From assembly GCA_947311845.1 (NCBI GenBank), contig CAMZMU010000020.1, positions 38,587,906 through 38,651,905 on the forward strand: a DNA stretch of 64,000 bases. The letters run 5' to 3'. This document shows, piece after piece, positions 1-10,879 of this stretch (position 1 is its first letter; each line of letters begins with the position of its first letter). A program made the translations under genes and the position numbers. The notes beneath the pieces were generated by a model. It had not been told where the DNA came from, ran no database searches, and was given only the letters and a program-made list of their open reading frames with translations. This DNA comes from Poa pratensis (lineage: Eukaryota > Streptophyta > Magnoliopsida > Poales > Poaceae).

Positions 1-1401
1 CGGAAGCCACGCTGCTTTTCCGTTGAGATGGACCACCTGCTTGACTATCTTGCTGCAGCTGATGAGTTGCCCCTTGACAAGCTTGCTCGCGCAATTGATC
101 TATTTGCTTCTGTCGTTGGCTAATGATACTTTCTACTTTGCTCAACCGGTCTGAATCCTCCTGCTCCTTCCTCTTCCTTGCTCTTGCTCGGCTTCTATAA
201 GATTCACGGTCCTCGGGAAACCCTTCATTCCACGTCACAGAAGCTCCCTTGCCTCGTGTTCGTCCTCCTTTTTCTTTATTACCGAGGCCCTTTGTCAGCT
301 CGTCATTCTCTCTGTCGGGAATAAACCTTCCCTCTCGAGCATCGGCGATTGCATCAAGAATTGCTTTCCAGGGTATAGGAGTTTCTTTCGTTTCATCAAC
401 TATTAGATCACCTGATGCGTCATACTCCGCCCCATGAGCAAGCATCCAATTTCTGACCCTATGGGGCCAGTTATCTGTAACTGGAGTGATCCCTTTTTCG
501 CGCATAGCGGCCTCAATCAGATCACACTTAGGCTCGGCACTTACGTAGCCACCTCCCCCCAACTTATGGTGATATTTCTTTTTCCCTGCATTCTCCTTAT
601 TCTTTTTTTATCTTTGCTTGGCTAGTTCTGAATCCTTGTATTCCAGAAATGCCTTCCAGTGAGCCCGCTGGCTCTCTAGTGCTGCAGTGAAATCTGGAAC
701 TTTATTTTCCAAGACCCAATCACGGTATAATCTGTTCTTGTAATTATTGAATTGTTCAGCCATCTTCTTCAGAGCGAAATGCTTGACTTTTTTGTCATGG
801 CTTCTGTCTTTTCGGGACAATCCAACACCGGTAGGGTGAACTTTGCTCTGAACTTGTCCCAAAGCACATCTTTAGTTCTGTCGCTGACATAACTAGCTCC
901 CTCTAAGTTTTTTTGCTCATTCCATTCCTGAATGCTGATCGGAACATTGTCCCTAACAACAACTCCGCATTGATGCACAAACTTAGCTGCGTTCGTCTTG
1001 GGCTCCAACGGTTTGCCATCTGCAGAGATGACCTCAATTGGAGATGCGCATCTGCGGCCATCCCTTTGGCATGGCCTCGTTTACTAGATTGGGTCGATGC
1101 GGAGGTCTAAAAATAAGAAACATTTGTTAATACATATATATATCAGTTATTGCATCTGATCAACATAGGCTTAATATACCTCGCCAGACGGCGGGGGTCC
1201 ACCAATTTGCGAGTCGTCATCGCACTCCTTGCTAGTTTGCGCTCCGTTGCTTCCTTCCGGCTCCATTCTCGGACCGGACTCGTTAAAAAATTGTGAGCCA
1301 TCTTCTGCTCTACCGTCTTCAGCTCCATCCGCGGGTTGCCGTAGAATGGAGAAGATCTCTTCTTCCCCTTCTCTGCTTACGAAGGGAACATCTCCATCCA
1401 T
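1..1401 (-). pseudogene. CACTA Transposase_24-type protein, frameshifted, runs off left edge
   Basis: The minus-strand reading begins at ATG 1401 with an acidic N-terminus. Exon 1 runs to 1180. A 73-bp intron (1107-1179, GT..AG) is followed by exon 2 from 1106. Exon 2 carries the family core: a segment reading CGVVVRDNVPISIQEWNE (about 970-915), then a Lys-rich stretch with NNYKNRLYRDWV and the WKAFLEYKDSELAK segment (about 780-610), then a glycine-rich block and W-P-x-R-V-R-N-W-M-L-A-H-G. From about 600 to position 1 the frame stays open and ends in a coiled-coil-like Glu/Lys/Gln tail. Three frameshifts break it, near 1044, 790 and 610. These proteins are ORF products of grass CACTA elements. 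This copy cannot be read without frame repair, so I call it a pseudogene. Confidence 0.8.
1107..1179 (-). other. Intron of the CACTA ORF
   Basis: On the minus strand the donor is GAG/GTATAT and the acceptor TTTTTAG/ACC. Joining the exons links the acidic N-terminus to a Ser/Thr/Lys-rich segment in one frame, as in related grass CACTA proteins. The interior is AT-rich. Confidence 0.6.
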
Positions 1402-1608
1402 TGCTTAACTAATACAAAAGAAAGATAAAACAATGTTAGCATTATCAGAATAATTCAAAGTAGGGAACTTTACAAATATGTAAAAGTATCGCTCATACAT
1501 CTTTATTTAATCCAGTTACATAGCTCGGATCCATTTTTATTTAACCCTAAATACATCACGAATAATACCAATAATACATCTTCCTCTCACATGCATTAAC
1601 CTCTCAAA

Positions 1609-1998
1609 CTAACTACGACCGGATTCTGAGCCGCGGGGTGCTCTGGTACCGGCGCTGCGCATCCAAAGAACATGAACCATCACAGGGTCATAACGAACCC
1701 TATGAAGAATCGACCATCTACTGTCATACACCGCTGGCGTATCCAACAAATACATGTAGCGACGGACGTGCTCGTCCTCCTCCCTGATACGTCGACGTAC
1801 CACCTACTCGGAGGCCGGCTCCCTCTGCACCGAGCGTGGCCCACTCAACCGCCACCAAAGAAGATCCGGGTCGACGGCGTCACCCGGATTCCTAACCAAG
1901 CTACGCCTGAAAGGTAAAACCTCCCAGTGCCAGCCCGGCGGAGCCAAGTCCCGGACATCGCCCCTGTGGTCCAACAGAGACATCGTCGCCGAGAACAA
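1609..1998 (-). pseudogene. Second CACTA-associated ORF with one internal stop
   Basis: The minus-strand frame reads from ATG 1983 (M-S-L-L-D-H-R-G) to a stop at 1609, interrupted by one TAG at 1804-1806. It contains a Trp-rich segment (DPDLLWWRL) and, after the stop, an Arg/Glu-rich segment (RRRIREEDEHVRRYMYLLD) followed by a Trp/Tyr/Arg-rich tail. I recognise this as a type of protein that accompanies transposase ORFs in grass CACTA elements, but no biochemical role is known to me. It lies upstream of the main ORF on the same strand. The in-frame stop suggests decay by a single substitution. Confidence 0.55.
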
Positions 1999-2035
1999 TA
2001 AACTAAAAACACAGTGGGGTATAAAACAAAAAAAT

Positions 2036-2402
2036 TACACTTAGCAAAATTAAATCTACACTTAGCAAAATTTACACTTAGCAAATTTAAATCTACACTT
2101 AGCAAATTTAAATTTACACTTAGCAAATTTAAATCTACACTTAGCAAAATTTACACTTAGCAAATTTAAATCTACACTTGGCAAATTTAAATTTACACTC
2201 AGCAAAATTTACACTTAGCAAATTTAAATCTACACTTAGCAAATTAAAATTTACACTTAGCAAATTTAAATCTACACTTCGCAAAATTTACACTTAGCAA
2301 ATTTAAATCTACACTTAGCAAATTTAAATAGCAAATTTAAATCTACACTTAGCAAATTTAAATCTACACTTAGCAAAATTTACACTTAGCAAATTTAAAT
2401 TT
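2036..2402. repeat. AT-rich minisatellite in CACTA 5' region
   Basis: More than a dozen head-to-tail variants of a unit of about 14-22 bp built from ACACTTAGCAAATTTAAAT, with short (ACACTTAGCAAAATTT) and long unit forms. It lies between the second ORF and the promoter region of the CACTA element. The short ORFs across it are translations of the repeat, not genes. Confidence 0.9.
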
Positions 2403-2580
2403 CTAAAATTTCTAACAGTAAATTTCCTAACACTAAATTTCTAATACTAAAAAAACAACACAAAAAATCTACCTAAACTAAACAAAAACAAAAAAAAACC
2501 TAAACTACACAACAAAAAACTACCTAAAAACACCTAAACTACACAAAAAAAATTACCTAAAAAAACACTAATCATCACCT
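2403..2580. other. A/C-rich low-complexity stretch
   Basis: Runs of A with CTAAAC and CTACAC motifs. I see no gene or conserved motif. It is probably part of the CACTA leader or first intron. Confidence 0.5.
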
Positions 2581-2802
2581 TGGGATTTTGGCCGGAGGAG
2601 GCTAGGGCGAGGACGGCGGCCGGCGGTCGAGGCCGTGGAGGAGGAGAGGAGGGCGAGGCGGCGGATTGAGGAGGCGACGGCGCGGAGGAGACGGAGCGGG
2701 CGCGGAGGATGGCGGCGGCGGCGCGACGAGAAATTTGGCCAGGGCTTCGCTTCGATTTGGTGCTTCCCGGCTGGTGGCTCGGGCCGGGATTGAGGCCTGG
2801 GT

Positions 2803-2810
2803 ATTTATAC
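2803..2810 (-). promoter_or_regulatory. TATA box of the CACTA element
   Basis: The minus strand reads GGGTATAAATACCC, a consensus TATA box inside a short palindrome. It lies about 170 bp inside the element end and upstream of all its ORFs, as expected for the element's own promoter. Confidence 0.6.
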
Positions 2811-2851
2811 CCAGGGACCTCTGGTCTCGGGTGGAGCCACCAGCCGGTCGA

Positions 2852-2968
2852 CCTCTAGTACCGGGTGGAGCCACCACCCGGGACCAGAGGTGTTTTCGCA
2901 GATGCCACCCCCAGCGCGCGCAAATGCACCTCTAGTCCCGGGTGGTGGCTCCACCCGGTACTAGAGGT
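2852..2968. repeat. CACTA subterminal fold-back repeats
   Basis: Two roughly 40-bp near-palindromes (2852-2890 and 2928-2968). Each has arms of the type CCTCTAGTACCGGGTGG and the reverse complement with GGTGGCTCC at the centre. Such arms are typical of the transposase-binding subterminal zone of grass CACTA elements, and transcripts across them would form hairpins. Confidence 0.75.
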
Positions 2969-2980
2969 CTGTTTTTTGTG

Positions 2981-3368
2981 ATCAAGGACCCAAATTTTGA
3001 ATTTTAGCGCGCAAATGCCCAAAAGTGTGAATTTGAAAAGTGTTTGAATATGAATTTGAATAACATGTGCATACTTTTGAATCTGACAAAAAATTTAACA
3101 TGAAAAGTGTTTGAATTTGAATAACTAATCCAAAACCATTTTTTGTTTTCTAAAATAATTATTCTAACTATTCAAACTATTAACCATTTTGCCATTTTCA
3201 ATTAAAAAATGCATTAACTAATATTGTTTGAATTTGTAATAATCATCTCTTTATTTTAAAAACATTCTTAACAACATCCCACACAGTTACATAAAAGGAT
3301 ACATTATTACACATCACTAACAGTTACATTACTACATAAATGGACTTGCTGGATCGGAGGCCGTAGAA
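2981..3368. other. Host DNA without a recognisable gene
   Basis: AT-rich sequence with several variants of GTGTTTGAATTTGAATAA. It lies just 3' of the interrupted minus-strand ORF that ends at 3369 and may be its 3' untranslated DNA. I see no coding signal. Confidence 0.5.
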
Positions 3369-3922
3369 TTATGGGGAACGGCGGGAGAAGCCAGCCCCAT
3401 TCGCGGCCGCCTGGTTCTCGCGCGCACGTTTGCGGCGTAGGGCACAAGCCATGGAGGATGAGTCTTTCAGCGCCCAAGCCAGCTCGGAAGCCTCCTTCGC
3501 CTTGAGCTGGCAGGAAGTCCTGGCTCGCTGGACATGCTCATCGCGGACGGACTGCAAGGAGGCTTCAATGGCCTCCTGCATCTGCGGCCCGCTGCCCTCT
3601 TCCCCACGGTCGCTCCAGTCGAAGTCGAAGTCGTCGTCGTCCTCCTCCTCGTCGGGAGGTGCGGCGGCGGCTGGTGGAGGTGCGGCGGCCAAGTCGCCGT
3701 ATGCGGCCGCGGATCCCTACGCCACCCCTGCGGCGTACGCATCCTCGTCGGGGTCAGGGACGTCGGACCACGCGTGCTCGTATGTCCTCTGCACCTCCTC
3801 CGGCACCGGAGCAGGAGGCCGGTAGCAGGGCATTCCTCTCCACGCCGGGCTCGTGGGCATACGGCGGGATAGGCTCCCGCGGTAGCGCCCAAGCGCGCTC
3901 TACCGAGCACGCTCGACCTCGT
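3369..3922 (-). pseudogene. Larger (C-terminal) part of an ORF split by element B
   Basis: The minus-strand frame from 3922 to the stop at 3369 is the continuation, in frame, of the ATG-led piece at 50302-50335 once the insertion and one CTCGT copy are discounted. Two TAG codons interrupt it (near 3903 and 3718). It has a Pro-rich segment (YRPPAPVPEEVQ), an acidic run (EEEDDDDFDFDW) and a C-terminal stretch with QEAIEASLQSV, which resembles a ubiquitin-interacting motif, followed by basic helices rich in Ala, Arg and Lys. I do not recognise the family. Composition and setting suggest a TE-linked or captured protein. Confidence 0.5.
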
Positions 3923-4408
3923 TGATACGTCCATTTTACATCACTATTTTATATCATAATTTACTGCTATTCATCGATATATTTCATATTTAGAGATGAT
4001 ACTTATGTTATTTTACCTATTTTGCATGTTTCATGATTATTGGAGAATAAATCACCGGACTCAGGATTCTGCTGGAAAAAGCACCGTCAAGACACCATAT
4101 TTCTGAAGATCAACATTTGACGGAAAATATCCAGAAGTCCCTATTTTCACAGATGCCGGAGGCAGCCAAAAGGGGGGGGCCAAGGTGGGCCACCATGGGC
4201 TCTCACCATGTGGTGGCGTGGCCCCCTTGGCTGGCGCGCCGCCATGTTGTGAGGAGGCCCTGGCCCACCTTTGCCGGTGCCCCTTCGCGTACTTCATCCC
4301 CTGGAAACCCTAAGCTCGGGGGGATCATCGAGGAAATATTCCGCCGCCTCCACGAGGCGGAAAACATCAGAGAGAGAAAAGCTCTCTGGCAAAAAGGGGA
4401 GGACTACT
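3923..4408 (+). mobile_element. Element B 5' LTR, left piece, with filler
   Basis: Starts TGATACGTCC and matches the B-family LTRs at 40017 and 41105 up to about 4393. It then reads about 15 bp of filler (AAAAGGGGAGGACTACT) before A-family LTR sequence begins. Roughly 70 bp of the B LTR, and the A insertion's left target duplication, are missing at this joint. Confidence 0.85.
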
Positions 4409-5732
4409 CACTAAAAATATTTCTGAGAAGACAGATGTTCCTATTTTATCAGAAGATGGACTAAGCCAAAAGGGGAGGCTGAGATGGGCCAGGAGGGGCC
4501 CACACCACCCCTGGGCGCGGGGCCCACCTTGGCCGCGCCCTGGCCAGGTGTGGTGCCCCTGGCCCACCTCAGGCGCTCCCCCTTCGCGTACTTCATCCCC
4601 CAGAAACCCTAAGACACGGGGAGTCCGTGAGAAAATATTCCGCCGCCTCCACGAGGCGGAAACCACAGAGAGAGAAAAGCTCTCCGGCAGGGAGAAATCT
4701 GCCGGGGAAATTCCTTCCCGGAGGGGGAGATCATCGCCATCCTCATCGTCATCGCGCTGGACTTCATCGGGATCATCATCATCATCATCTCCACCGCCAT
4801 CACCACCATCACCGCTGCACCATCTCGTTCCGCTGTAACATCTAGGGCTATACTTTGTTTAGTTCATAGGGGAAACTCTCCCGGTGTTAATTACTCCTTG
4901 TGGTTGATGCTATTGAGTTTTATCGGTGAATTAAAGTATATGTTCAGATCGTTATCCATCATTATATCACCTCTGATCATGATCCATATGATGTCTCGTG
5001 AGTAGTTCGATTAGTTCTTGAGGACATGGGAGAAGTCACGCTGTTAGTAGTGGAATTATGTTGAGTAATATTTAATGGTTTGATATTTAAGTTGTGGTGC
5101 TATTCTTCTAGTGGTGTCGTGTGAACGTCGACTACATGACACTTCACCTTTATGGGCCTAGAGGAGTGCATTGTGTATTTGGTTGCTAATTGTGGGGTTG
5201 CCGGAGTGACAGAAACCTAAACCCCCGTTAGTATACCGGTGCACAAGGGAGCGTAGGATCTCAGAGTTTAAGGCTGTGGTTAGATTTATCTTAATTACTT
5301 TCTTGTAACTGCGGATGCTTGCAAGAGGTATAATCACAAGTATGTATTAGTCCAAGTAAGGGCGGTGCATTAGCATAGGTTCACCCACACAACACTTATC
5401 AAAACAATAAAGATTAATCAACTATGTGAAGCGAAAGCACTTGACTAGAATCCCGTGTGTCCTCAAGAACATTTTGTCATCATAAGTAAACCAACCGGCT
5501 TGTCCTTTGCTCTAAAAAGGATTGGGCCACTTGCTGCAATTATTATTACTGTCTTTTACTTACTCGCATTTTATTTACCTGCTATATCAAAAACCCCTAA
5601 AAACTTGTCTGCTAGCATTTACAGTGAAACCTTTACCGAAACTCCTTGTCAGCACCTTCTGCTCCTCGTTGGGTTCGACACTCTTATTTATCGAAAGTAC
5701 TACGATACACCCCCTATACTTGTGGGTCATCA
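4409..5732 (+). mobile_element. Array A LTR1 (5'-truncated)
   Basis: Collinear with LTR2 at a constant offset of 8907 bp from 4409 to the end at GGGTCATCA (5732). Positions 1-186 of the LTR are absent, so it lacks the TGATACG terminus. Confidence 0.9.
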
Positions 5733-5743
5733 AGACTATTTTC

Positions 5744-5761
5744 TGGCGCCGTTGCCGGGGA
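5744..5761 (+). other. Primer binding site (tRNA-Asp), internal 1
   Basis: TGGCGCCGTTGCCGGGGA is complementary to the 3' end of plant tRNA-Asp(GUC). It lies 11 bp after the LTR end. Confidence 0.9.
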
Positions 5762-5846
5762 GTGAAGCGCTATTGGTAAGTGGAATTGGTAAGGAAACTT
5801 TTACTGTAGGTGCTATTTTTATTTCTGCTTGCTACTTTATTTTATC

Positions 5847-6970
5847 ATGGAGAGATCTCCATTTGAATCCCTGTTTGGAAATACTACTACCACTGCTAAG
5901 GTAGTAGAAGAGGAACCACCTGATCAAGTAATTCCATTTAAAATACCTATGAAAATTGTTGAACGAGTTACGAATAACCGCTATGCAGGAGATGGAACTG
6001 TCCCTCCTGGGGATCATTTGCTATTTATTCATGAATTATGCGAGTTGTTCAAGTGTGCAGGTATTTCAATGGAAGAGGTCAAGAAGAAATTGTTTTCTAT
6101 ATCGTTGACTGGTAAAGCTGCAAAATGGTATAGGATGCTGAAAAATGGGCGTTCTATTGGCTGGGAGGAGATTGTGCCTCTCTTTTATTCTAAATTTTAT
6201 CCTCCTAGTGAAATTCATCAAGATCGGAATCATATATATAATTTTTGGCCTCATGATGGAGAAAGTATTGCCCAAGCGTGGGGGAGATTGAAATCATTAA
6301 TGCTCAAATGCCCCATTCATGAGCTTCCTGGTAATGTTGTTATTGATAACTTCTATGCAAGGCTTTCTCTTCAAGATAAAACTCTATTGGATACCTCTTG
6401 TGCTGGATCATTTACGCGTAATAAAGAGGAAGTTAAATGGGACCTTCTTGATCGGATTGAGGAAAATACTGAAGGATGGGAGAACGACAAAGGTAGAGAA
6501 TCAGGTATAAAGCATGATTACGAATGCATTAAAACTTTTATGAATACTGATAATTTTCGTAATCTCTATGATATGTATGGTCTTGATTCTCAAGTTATTG
6601 CAAACTGTTACAAGGCTTTTGCCTCTTATCTTGATGTTCCTAAAGAAAGTTGCAATAAGTATCATTTGCCTTACAAAGATAATACTAATTCTGCCAATAT
6701 AAAAACATTGAAGTTCATACAGTTGATCGTATCTTGCCAGAACCTTATATTGAGAAACCACCTTTTCCTGTTAAAATTAGGGAACATTCTATCATAGCTA
6801 GTGTGGTTAATAAAAGTGCAAAGAAAGCTTTAGAACCTGCTGAACAAATAGCGGTAGAACCCACAATAGCAATAGTAAAGGATTTGGTAACTGAAAATGT
6901 AGAAGGAGGACATATTATCTTTTGTGAAGATGCCTCTAATATTGTTTCACATCCCGGTAGAGCTAGGAAA
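5847..6970 (+). pseudogene. gag, internal 1 (frameshifted)
   Basis: Starts at ATG 5847 (M-E-R-S-P-F-E-S-L-F) after a leader of about 85 bp. The capsid-type region (about residues 40-230) has the retrotransposon gag pattern of Trp/Tyr/Phe-rich helices, such as LTGKAAKWYRMLKNG, FYSKFYPPSEI and FWPHDGESIAQAWGRLKSL. A lost T near 6708 shifts the frame; copy 2 keeps it. The rest of the gag-pol linker continues in the frame of 6734-7168. I see no zinc knuckle, which is common in Athila-type Gag. The protein would form the cytoplasmic particle that packages element RNA. Confidence 0.85.
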
Positions 6971-9067
6971 ACAAGTGTTCCTGTGCTTTCAGTCAAAATA
7001 GGAGAACATTGCTATTATGGTTTATGTGATATTGGTGCAAGTTCTAGTGCTATTCCTTTTGATCTTTATAAAGAAATTATGCATGAAATTGGTCCTTGCG
7101 AACTTGAGGAGATTGATGTGGTTATTCAGCTTGCTAATAGAGAAACTATCTCCCAATTGGTATTGTGAGAGATGTTGAAGTTTTATGTGGTAAGACTAAA
7201 TACCCTGCTGATTTTCTAGTACTTGGTTCTGTTGCTAGTAAAGCGTGTCCCATTATTTTTGGTAGGCCTTTCTTGAATACATGTGGTGCCATTATAGATT
7301 GTAAGAAAGAGAAAATTTACACTAAATTTAATGGAGAATCTTATGAGTTTAATTTCTCTAAGTTTGGTAAACAACTTTATGAAACTGAATTACCTAATGA
7401 GAATTTTCAAGTTGAACAACTTGCTTCTATTGCTGTTGCTCCTAACAATGCCTTGCAGCAATTCATGGAGGAACACGAAAGTGAAGTATTTATGGAGGAG
7501 AGGAATGAGATTGACAATGCCTTTCTTCGTCAACCACCAATACTTAAGCATAATTTGCCTGTGGAAGATTTGGGTACCTCAGCGCCTCCTAAGGAAGATC
7601 CTGTCTTCGATTTAAAACCGTTACCTGATAATCTTAAGTATGTTTATCTTGATGAAAGGAAAGTATATCCTGCTATTATTAGTTCTAAACTTTCAGGTAA
7701 TGAAGAAGTACTAAAGAAACATCGAGGAGCTATGGGATACACTTTGGATGATTTAAAGGGGATTTCTCCTACTATATGTCAACATGCCATCAACATTGAA
7801 CCCGATGCAAAACCTGTTGTTGAGCATCAGCGTCGCTTGATCCCTAAGATGAAAGAAGTGGTAAGAAATGAGGTATTAAAACTTCTTGATGCTGGTATAA
7901 TTTATCCTATTGCTGATAGTAGATGGGTAAGTCCTGTGCATTGTGTCCCTAAGAAAGGAGGAGTTACTGTTGTACCAAATGAAAATGATGAACTTATTCC
8001 TCAAAGAGTAGTAGTGGGATATAGGATGTGCATTGATTTTAGAAAGGTCAATAAAGTAACTAAGAAAGATCATTATCCTTTGCCTTTTATTGATCAAATG
8101 TTAGAAAGGTTGTCTAAGAAAACCCATTTTTGTTTCCTTGATGGTTATTCTGGATTCTCACAAATTGCTGTTAAAGCACAAGATCAAGAGAAAACAACTT
8201 TTACTTGTCCTTATGGAACTTATGCTTATAGACGTATGCCTTTTGGTTTGTGTAATGCTCCTGCTACGTTCCAAAGATGCATGTCTGCTATTTTTCATGG
8301 TTTTTGTGAGAAATTGTGGAAGTATTCATGGACGATTTTTCCGTCTACGGAACTTCCTTTGATAATTGCTTGCACAATCTTGATAAAGTTTTGCAGAGAT
8401 GTGAGGAGACAAATCTTGTTCTTAATTGGGAGAAATGTCATTTCATGGTTAATGAAGGAATTGTCCTAGGGCACAAAATTTCTGAAAGAGGCATTGAAGT
8501 GGACAGAGCTAAGGTTGAAGCAATCGAGAAAATGCCCTGTCCAAGGGATGTGAAAGGTATCCGTAGTATTCTCGGTCATGCCGGTTTTTATAGGAGGTTT
8601 ATTAAAGATTTCTCTAAAATTTCAAAACCCCTCACTAATCTTCTTCAAAAAGATGTACCTTTTGTTTTTGATGATGATTGCAAGGAAGCTTTTGAAACTC
8701 TAAAAAAGCTTTAATCACAGCTCCTGTTGTTCAACCTCCTGATTGGACTTTACCTTTTGAAATAATGTGTGATGCTAGTGATTTTGCTGTAGGAGCTGTT
8801 CTTGGACAGCGGGTAGACAAGAAGTTAAATGTTATTCATTATGCTAGTAAAACACTTGATGCCGCTCAAAAGAATTATGCTACTACTGAAAAGGAATTTT
8901 TAGCAGTTGTTTTTGCTTGTGATAAATTTAGACCTTATATTGTTGATTCAAAAGTTACTATTCACACTGATCATGCTGCTATTAGATACCTTATGGAAAA
9001 GAAAGATGCTAAGCCTAGGTTAATAAGATGGGTACTTTTACTGCAAGAATTTGATTTACATATGTAG
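6971..9067 (+). pseudogene. pol protease-RT-RNase H, internal 1 (several frameshifts)
   Basis: The aspartic protease motif reads C-D-I-G-A-S-S-S-A (near 7027; DIG in place of DTG/DSG). RT follows from about 7780 (CVPKKGG, CIDFRKVNKVTKKD, YRRMPFGLCNAPATFQ). The catalytic F-M-D-D is read only in the frame of 8316-8714, because an A has been lost near 8312. Other breaks are a missing T near 7152 and a missing G near 8708. RNase H (8765-9067) keeps D-A-S-D-F, the [12 protein letters not shown] segment and H-T-D-H-A-A, and ends at a TAG made by a missing C at 9065. A private 15-bp in-frame deletion lies near 7708. The polyprotein cannot be active. Confidence 0.88.
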
Positions 9068-10540
9068 ATAGGAAAGGTGCTGAAAATCCTGTTGCTGATA
9101 ATTTGTCTAGATTAGAAAACATTTCAGATGATCCTATACCTGTTAATGATAGTTTTCCAAATGAACAATTGGCTGCGATAAAGGTAAGCTCACGCGAAAG
9201 TCCTTGGTATGCTGATTATGCTAATTTTATTGTTGCCAAGTATTTGCCTCCGACCTTTACAGCTCAGCAAAGAAGAAAGTTCTTTTATGATTTGAGGCAT
9301 TATTTTTGGGATGACCCACATTTGTATAAAGAAGGAGTAGATGGCATTATGCGAAGATGTGTTCCTGAGTATGAACAGAAAGAAATATTGAGCAAATGCC
9401 ATGGAAGTGCTTATGGAGGACATCACGCTGGAGATAGAACTGCGCAAAAGGTTCTACAATCAGGTTTTTATTGGCCTACCCTTTTTAGAGATGCTAGAAA
9501 ATTTGTTTTATCATGTGATGAATGTCAAAGAGTAGGTAACATTAGTAGACGTAATGAAATGCCTATGAATTATTCTCTTGTTATTGAACCTTTCGACTGT
9601 TGGGGATTTGACTTTATGGGTCCTTTTCCTTCCTCAAATGGTTATACTCACATACTTGTTGCTGTTGATTATGTTACTAAATGGGTAGAAGCTATACCAA
9701 CTTCTAGTGCTGATGGTGAGACATCATTAAAAATGCTTAAAGATATTATCTTCCCTAGGTTTGGTGTGCCTAGATATCTCATGACTGATGGGGTTCTCAT
9801 TTTATTCATGGTGCTTTTAGAAAAACTCTAGCTAAGTATGATGTTAATCATAGAATTGCTTCACCATATCATCCCAAACAAGTGGTCAAGTAGAATTGTC
9901 AAATAGAGAGATTAAGTCTATTTTGCAAAAGACTGTTAATAAATCTAGAAAAAATTGGTCTAAAAAGCTTAACGATGCTTTGTGGGCTTATAGAACTGCT
10001 TATAAAAATCCTATGGGAATGTCTCCTTACAAAATGGTTTATGGAAAAGCTTGTCATTTGCCTTTAGAATTAGAACATAAAGCCTATTGGGCGGTGAAAG
10101 AACTTAATAGAGACTTTAAACTTGCCGGTAAAAAGAGATTGCTTAATTTGAATTCTTTAGATGAATGGAGAAATGCAGCTTATGAAAATGCTAGGCTCTT
10201 TAAAGAGAAAGTTAAGCAATGGCATGATAGAAGAATTCTTAAGAGAGAATTTAACGTAGGTGAAAAAGTTTTATTGTATAGGTCTCGTCTCAGATTTTTT
10301 GCAGGAAAATTACTTTCAAAATGGGAAGGACCTTATATCATTGAGGAGGTCTATCGCTCAGGTGCGATTAAAATCAATTCACTAGATGGGGACAGACCAC
10401 AAGTGGTTAATGGTCAAAGACTCAAGCATTACATTTCTGGAGATTCTTATAATGAAGATGTTGATCTTATCAAAGTGGTAACTCCAGAGGATTTTATAAA
10501 AAGTCAAATTCAGACAACTGCAAAAGCTGATTTGGAATAG
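9068..10540 (+). pseudogene. pol integrase, internal 1 (frameshifted)
   Basis: The HHCC zinc domain is present ([10 protein letters not shown] then C-D-E-C at about 9397-9525). The core has the first Asp in GFDFMGPF and the second in Y-L-M-T-D-G (about 9782-9790). A deletion just after T-D-G and another near 9872 scramble the third catalytic residue. The frame resumes at 9896 as [10 protein letters not shown] and continues through [17 protein letters not shown] to a GPY/F-type module (W-E-G-P-Y-I-I). The stop is at 10540. Both breaks are also in copy 2. Confidence 0.87.
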
Positions 10541-10639
10541 GTAACAGTTTCGGTAAGAAAAAGTTCGCGATTTACTTTTCAACCTAAATATTTATTGTTT
10601 TTACATAATATGGAAAATTATGAGTCGGAAAAGGGTAGG

Positions 10640-10785
10640 AAACGGTGCCCGAGGGCACCACACCACCCCTGGGCGCGGGCCCCACCCTGGCCGCGCCGTG
10701 GGTGCGTGTGGGCACCTCGGAGCCCGTCTCCGACCCCGTTTCGTCCTGTACCTTCCTTTTGTCGTAAAACTTTTTGCTATATAAT
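10640..10785 (+). promoter_or_regulatory. Internal GC block and TATA box before the post-pol ORF, internal 1
   Basis: A GC-rich block (about 10660-10718) containing CACCACCCCTGGGCGCGGG and TGGCCGCGCC is closely similar to a block in the element's own LTR (about 13408-13450). TATATAAT follows at 10778, exactly 102 nt before the ATG at 10880. Inferred to be an internal promoter for the 3' ORF. Confidence 0.5.
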
Positions 10786-10879
10786 CACCCGGATCTCCCG
10801 AGGTCCGTATATCGTGTTTTCGTCGAGTTTTGGTTTCGAGCTGTTTTCTGCCAGGAACTATTTCCGGATTTAGAGCGCC

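Larger units (their letters stand above)
1..2980 (-). mobile_element. CACTA (En/Spm) transposon, 5' part
   Basis: Minus-strand element that leaves the window on the left. It is recognised by its Transposase_24-type ORF (1-1401), a second TE-type ORF (1609-1998), a TATA box at 2803 and fold-back subterminal repeats (2852-2968). The outer end reads CACAAAAAACAGACC on the minus strand, which looks like a CACTA terminus that has lost three bases after CAC. The 3-bp target duplication cannot be tested because the other end is outside the window. Assignment to CACTA is firm; the exact end at 2980 is inferred. Confidence 0.75.

Noticed and set aside
2602..2935. Overlapping ORFs on both strands near the CACTA end
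   Set aside because: GC-rich leader and fold-back repeats give open frames without any recognisable protein.
4117..4845. ORFs such as 4117-4464, 4548-4838 and the His-rich 4627-4845 as genes (and copies at 13534, 22454, 40166, 40365)
   Set aside because: They are translations of LTR sequence, including an ATC microsatellite, and recur with every LTR copy.
3923..5732. A single 1.8-kb LTR
   Set aside because: It has TG..CA ends but consists of a B-family left piece and an A-family right piece; the rest of the B LTR is at 23561-24532.
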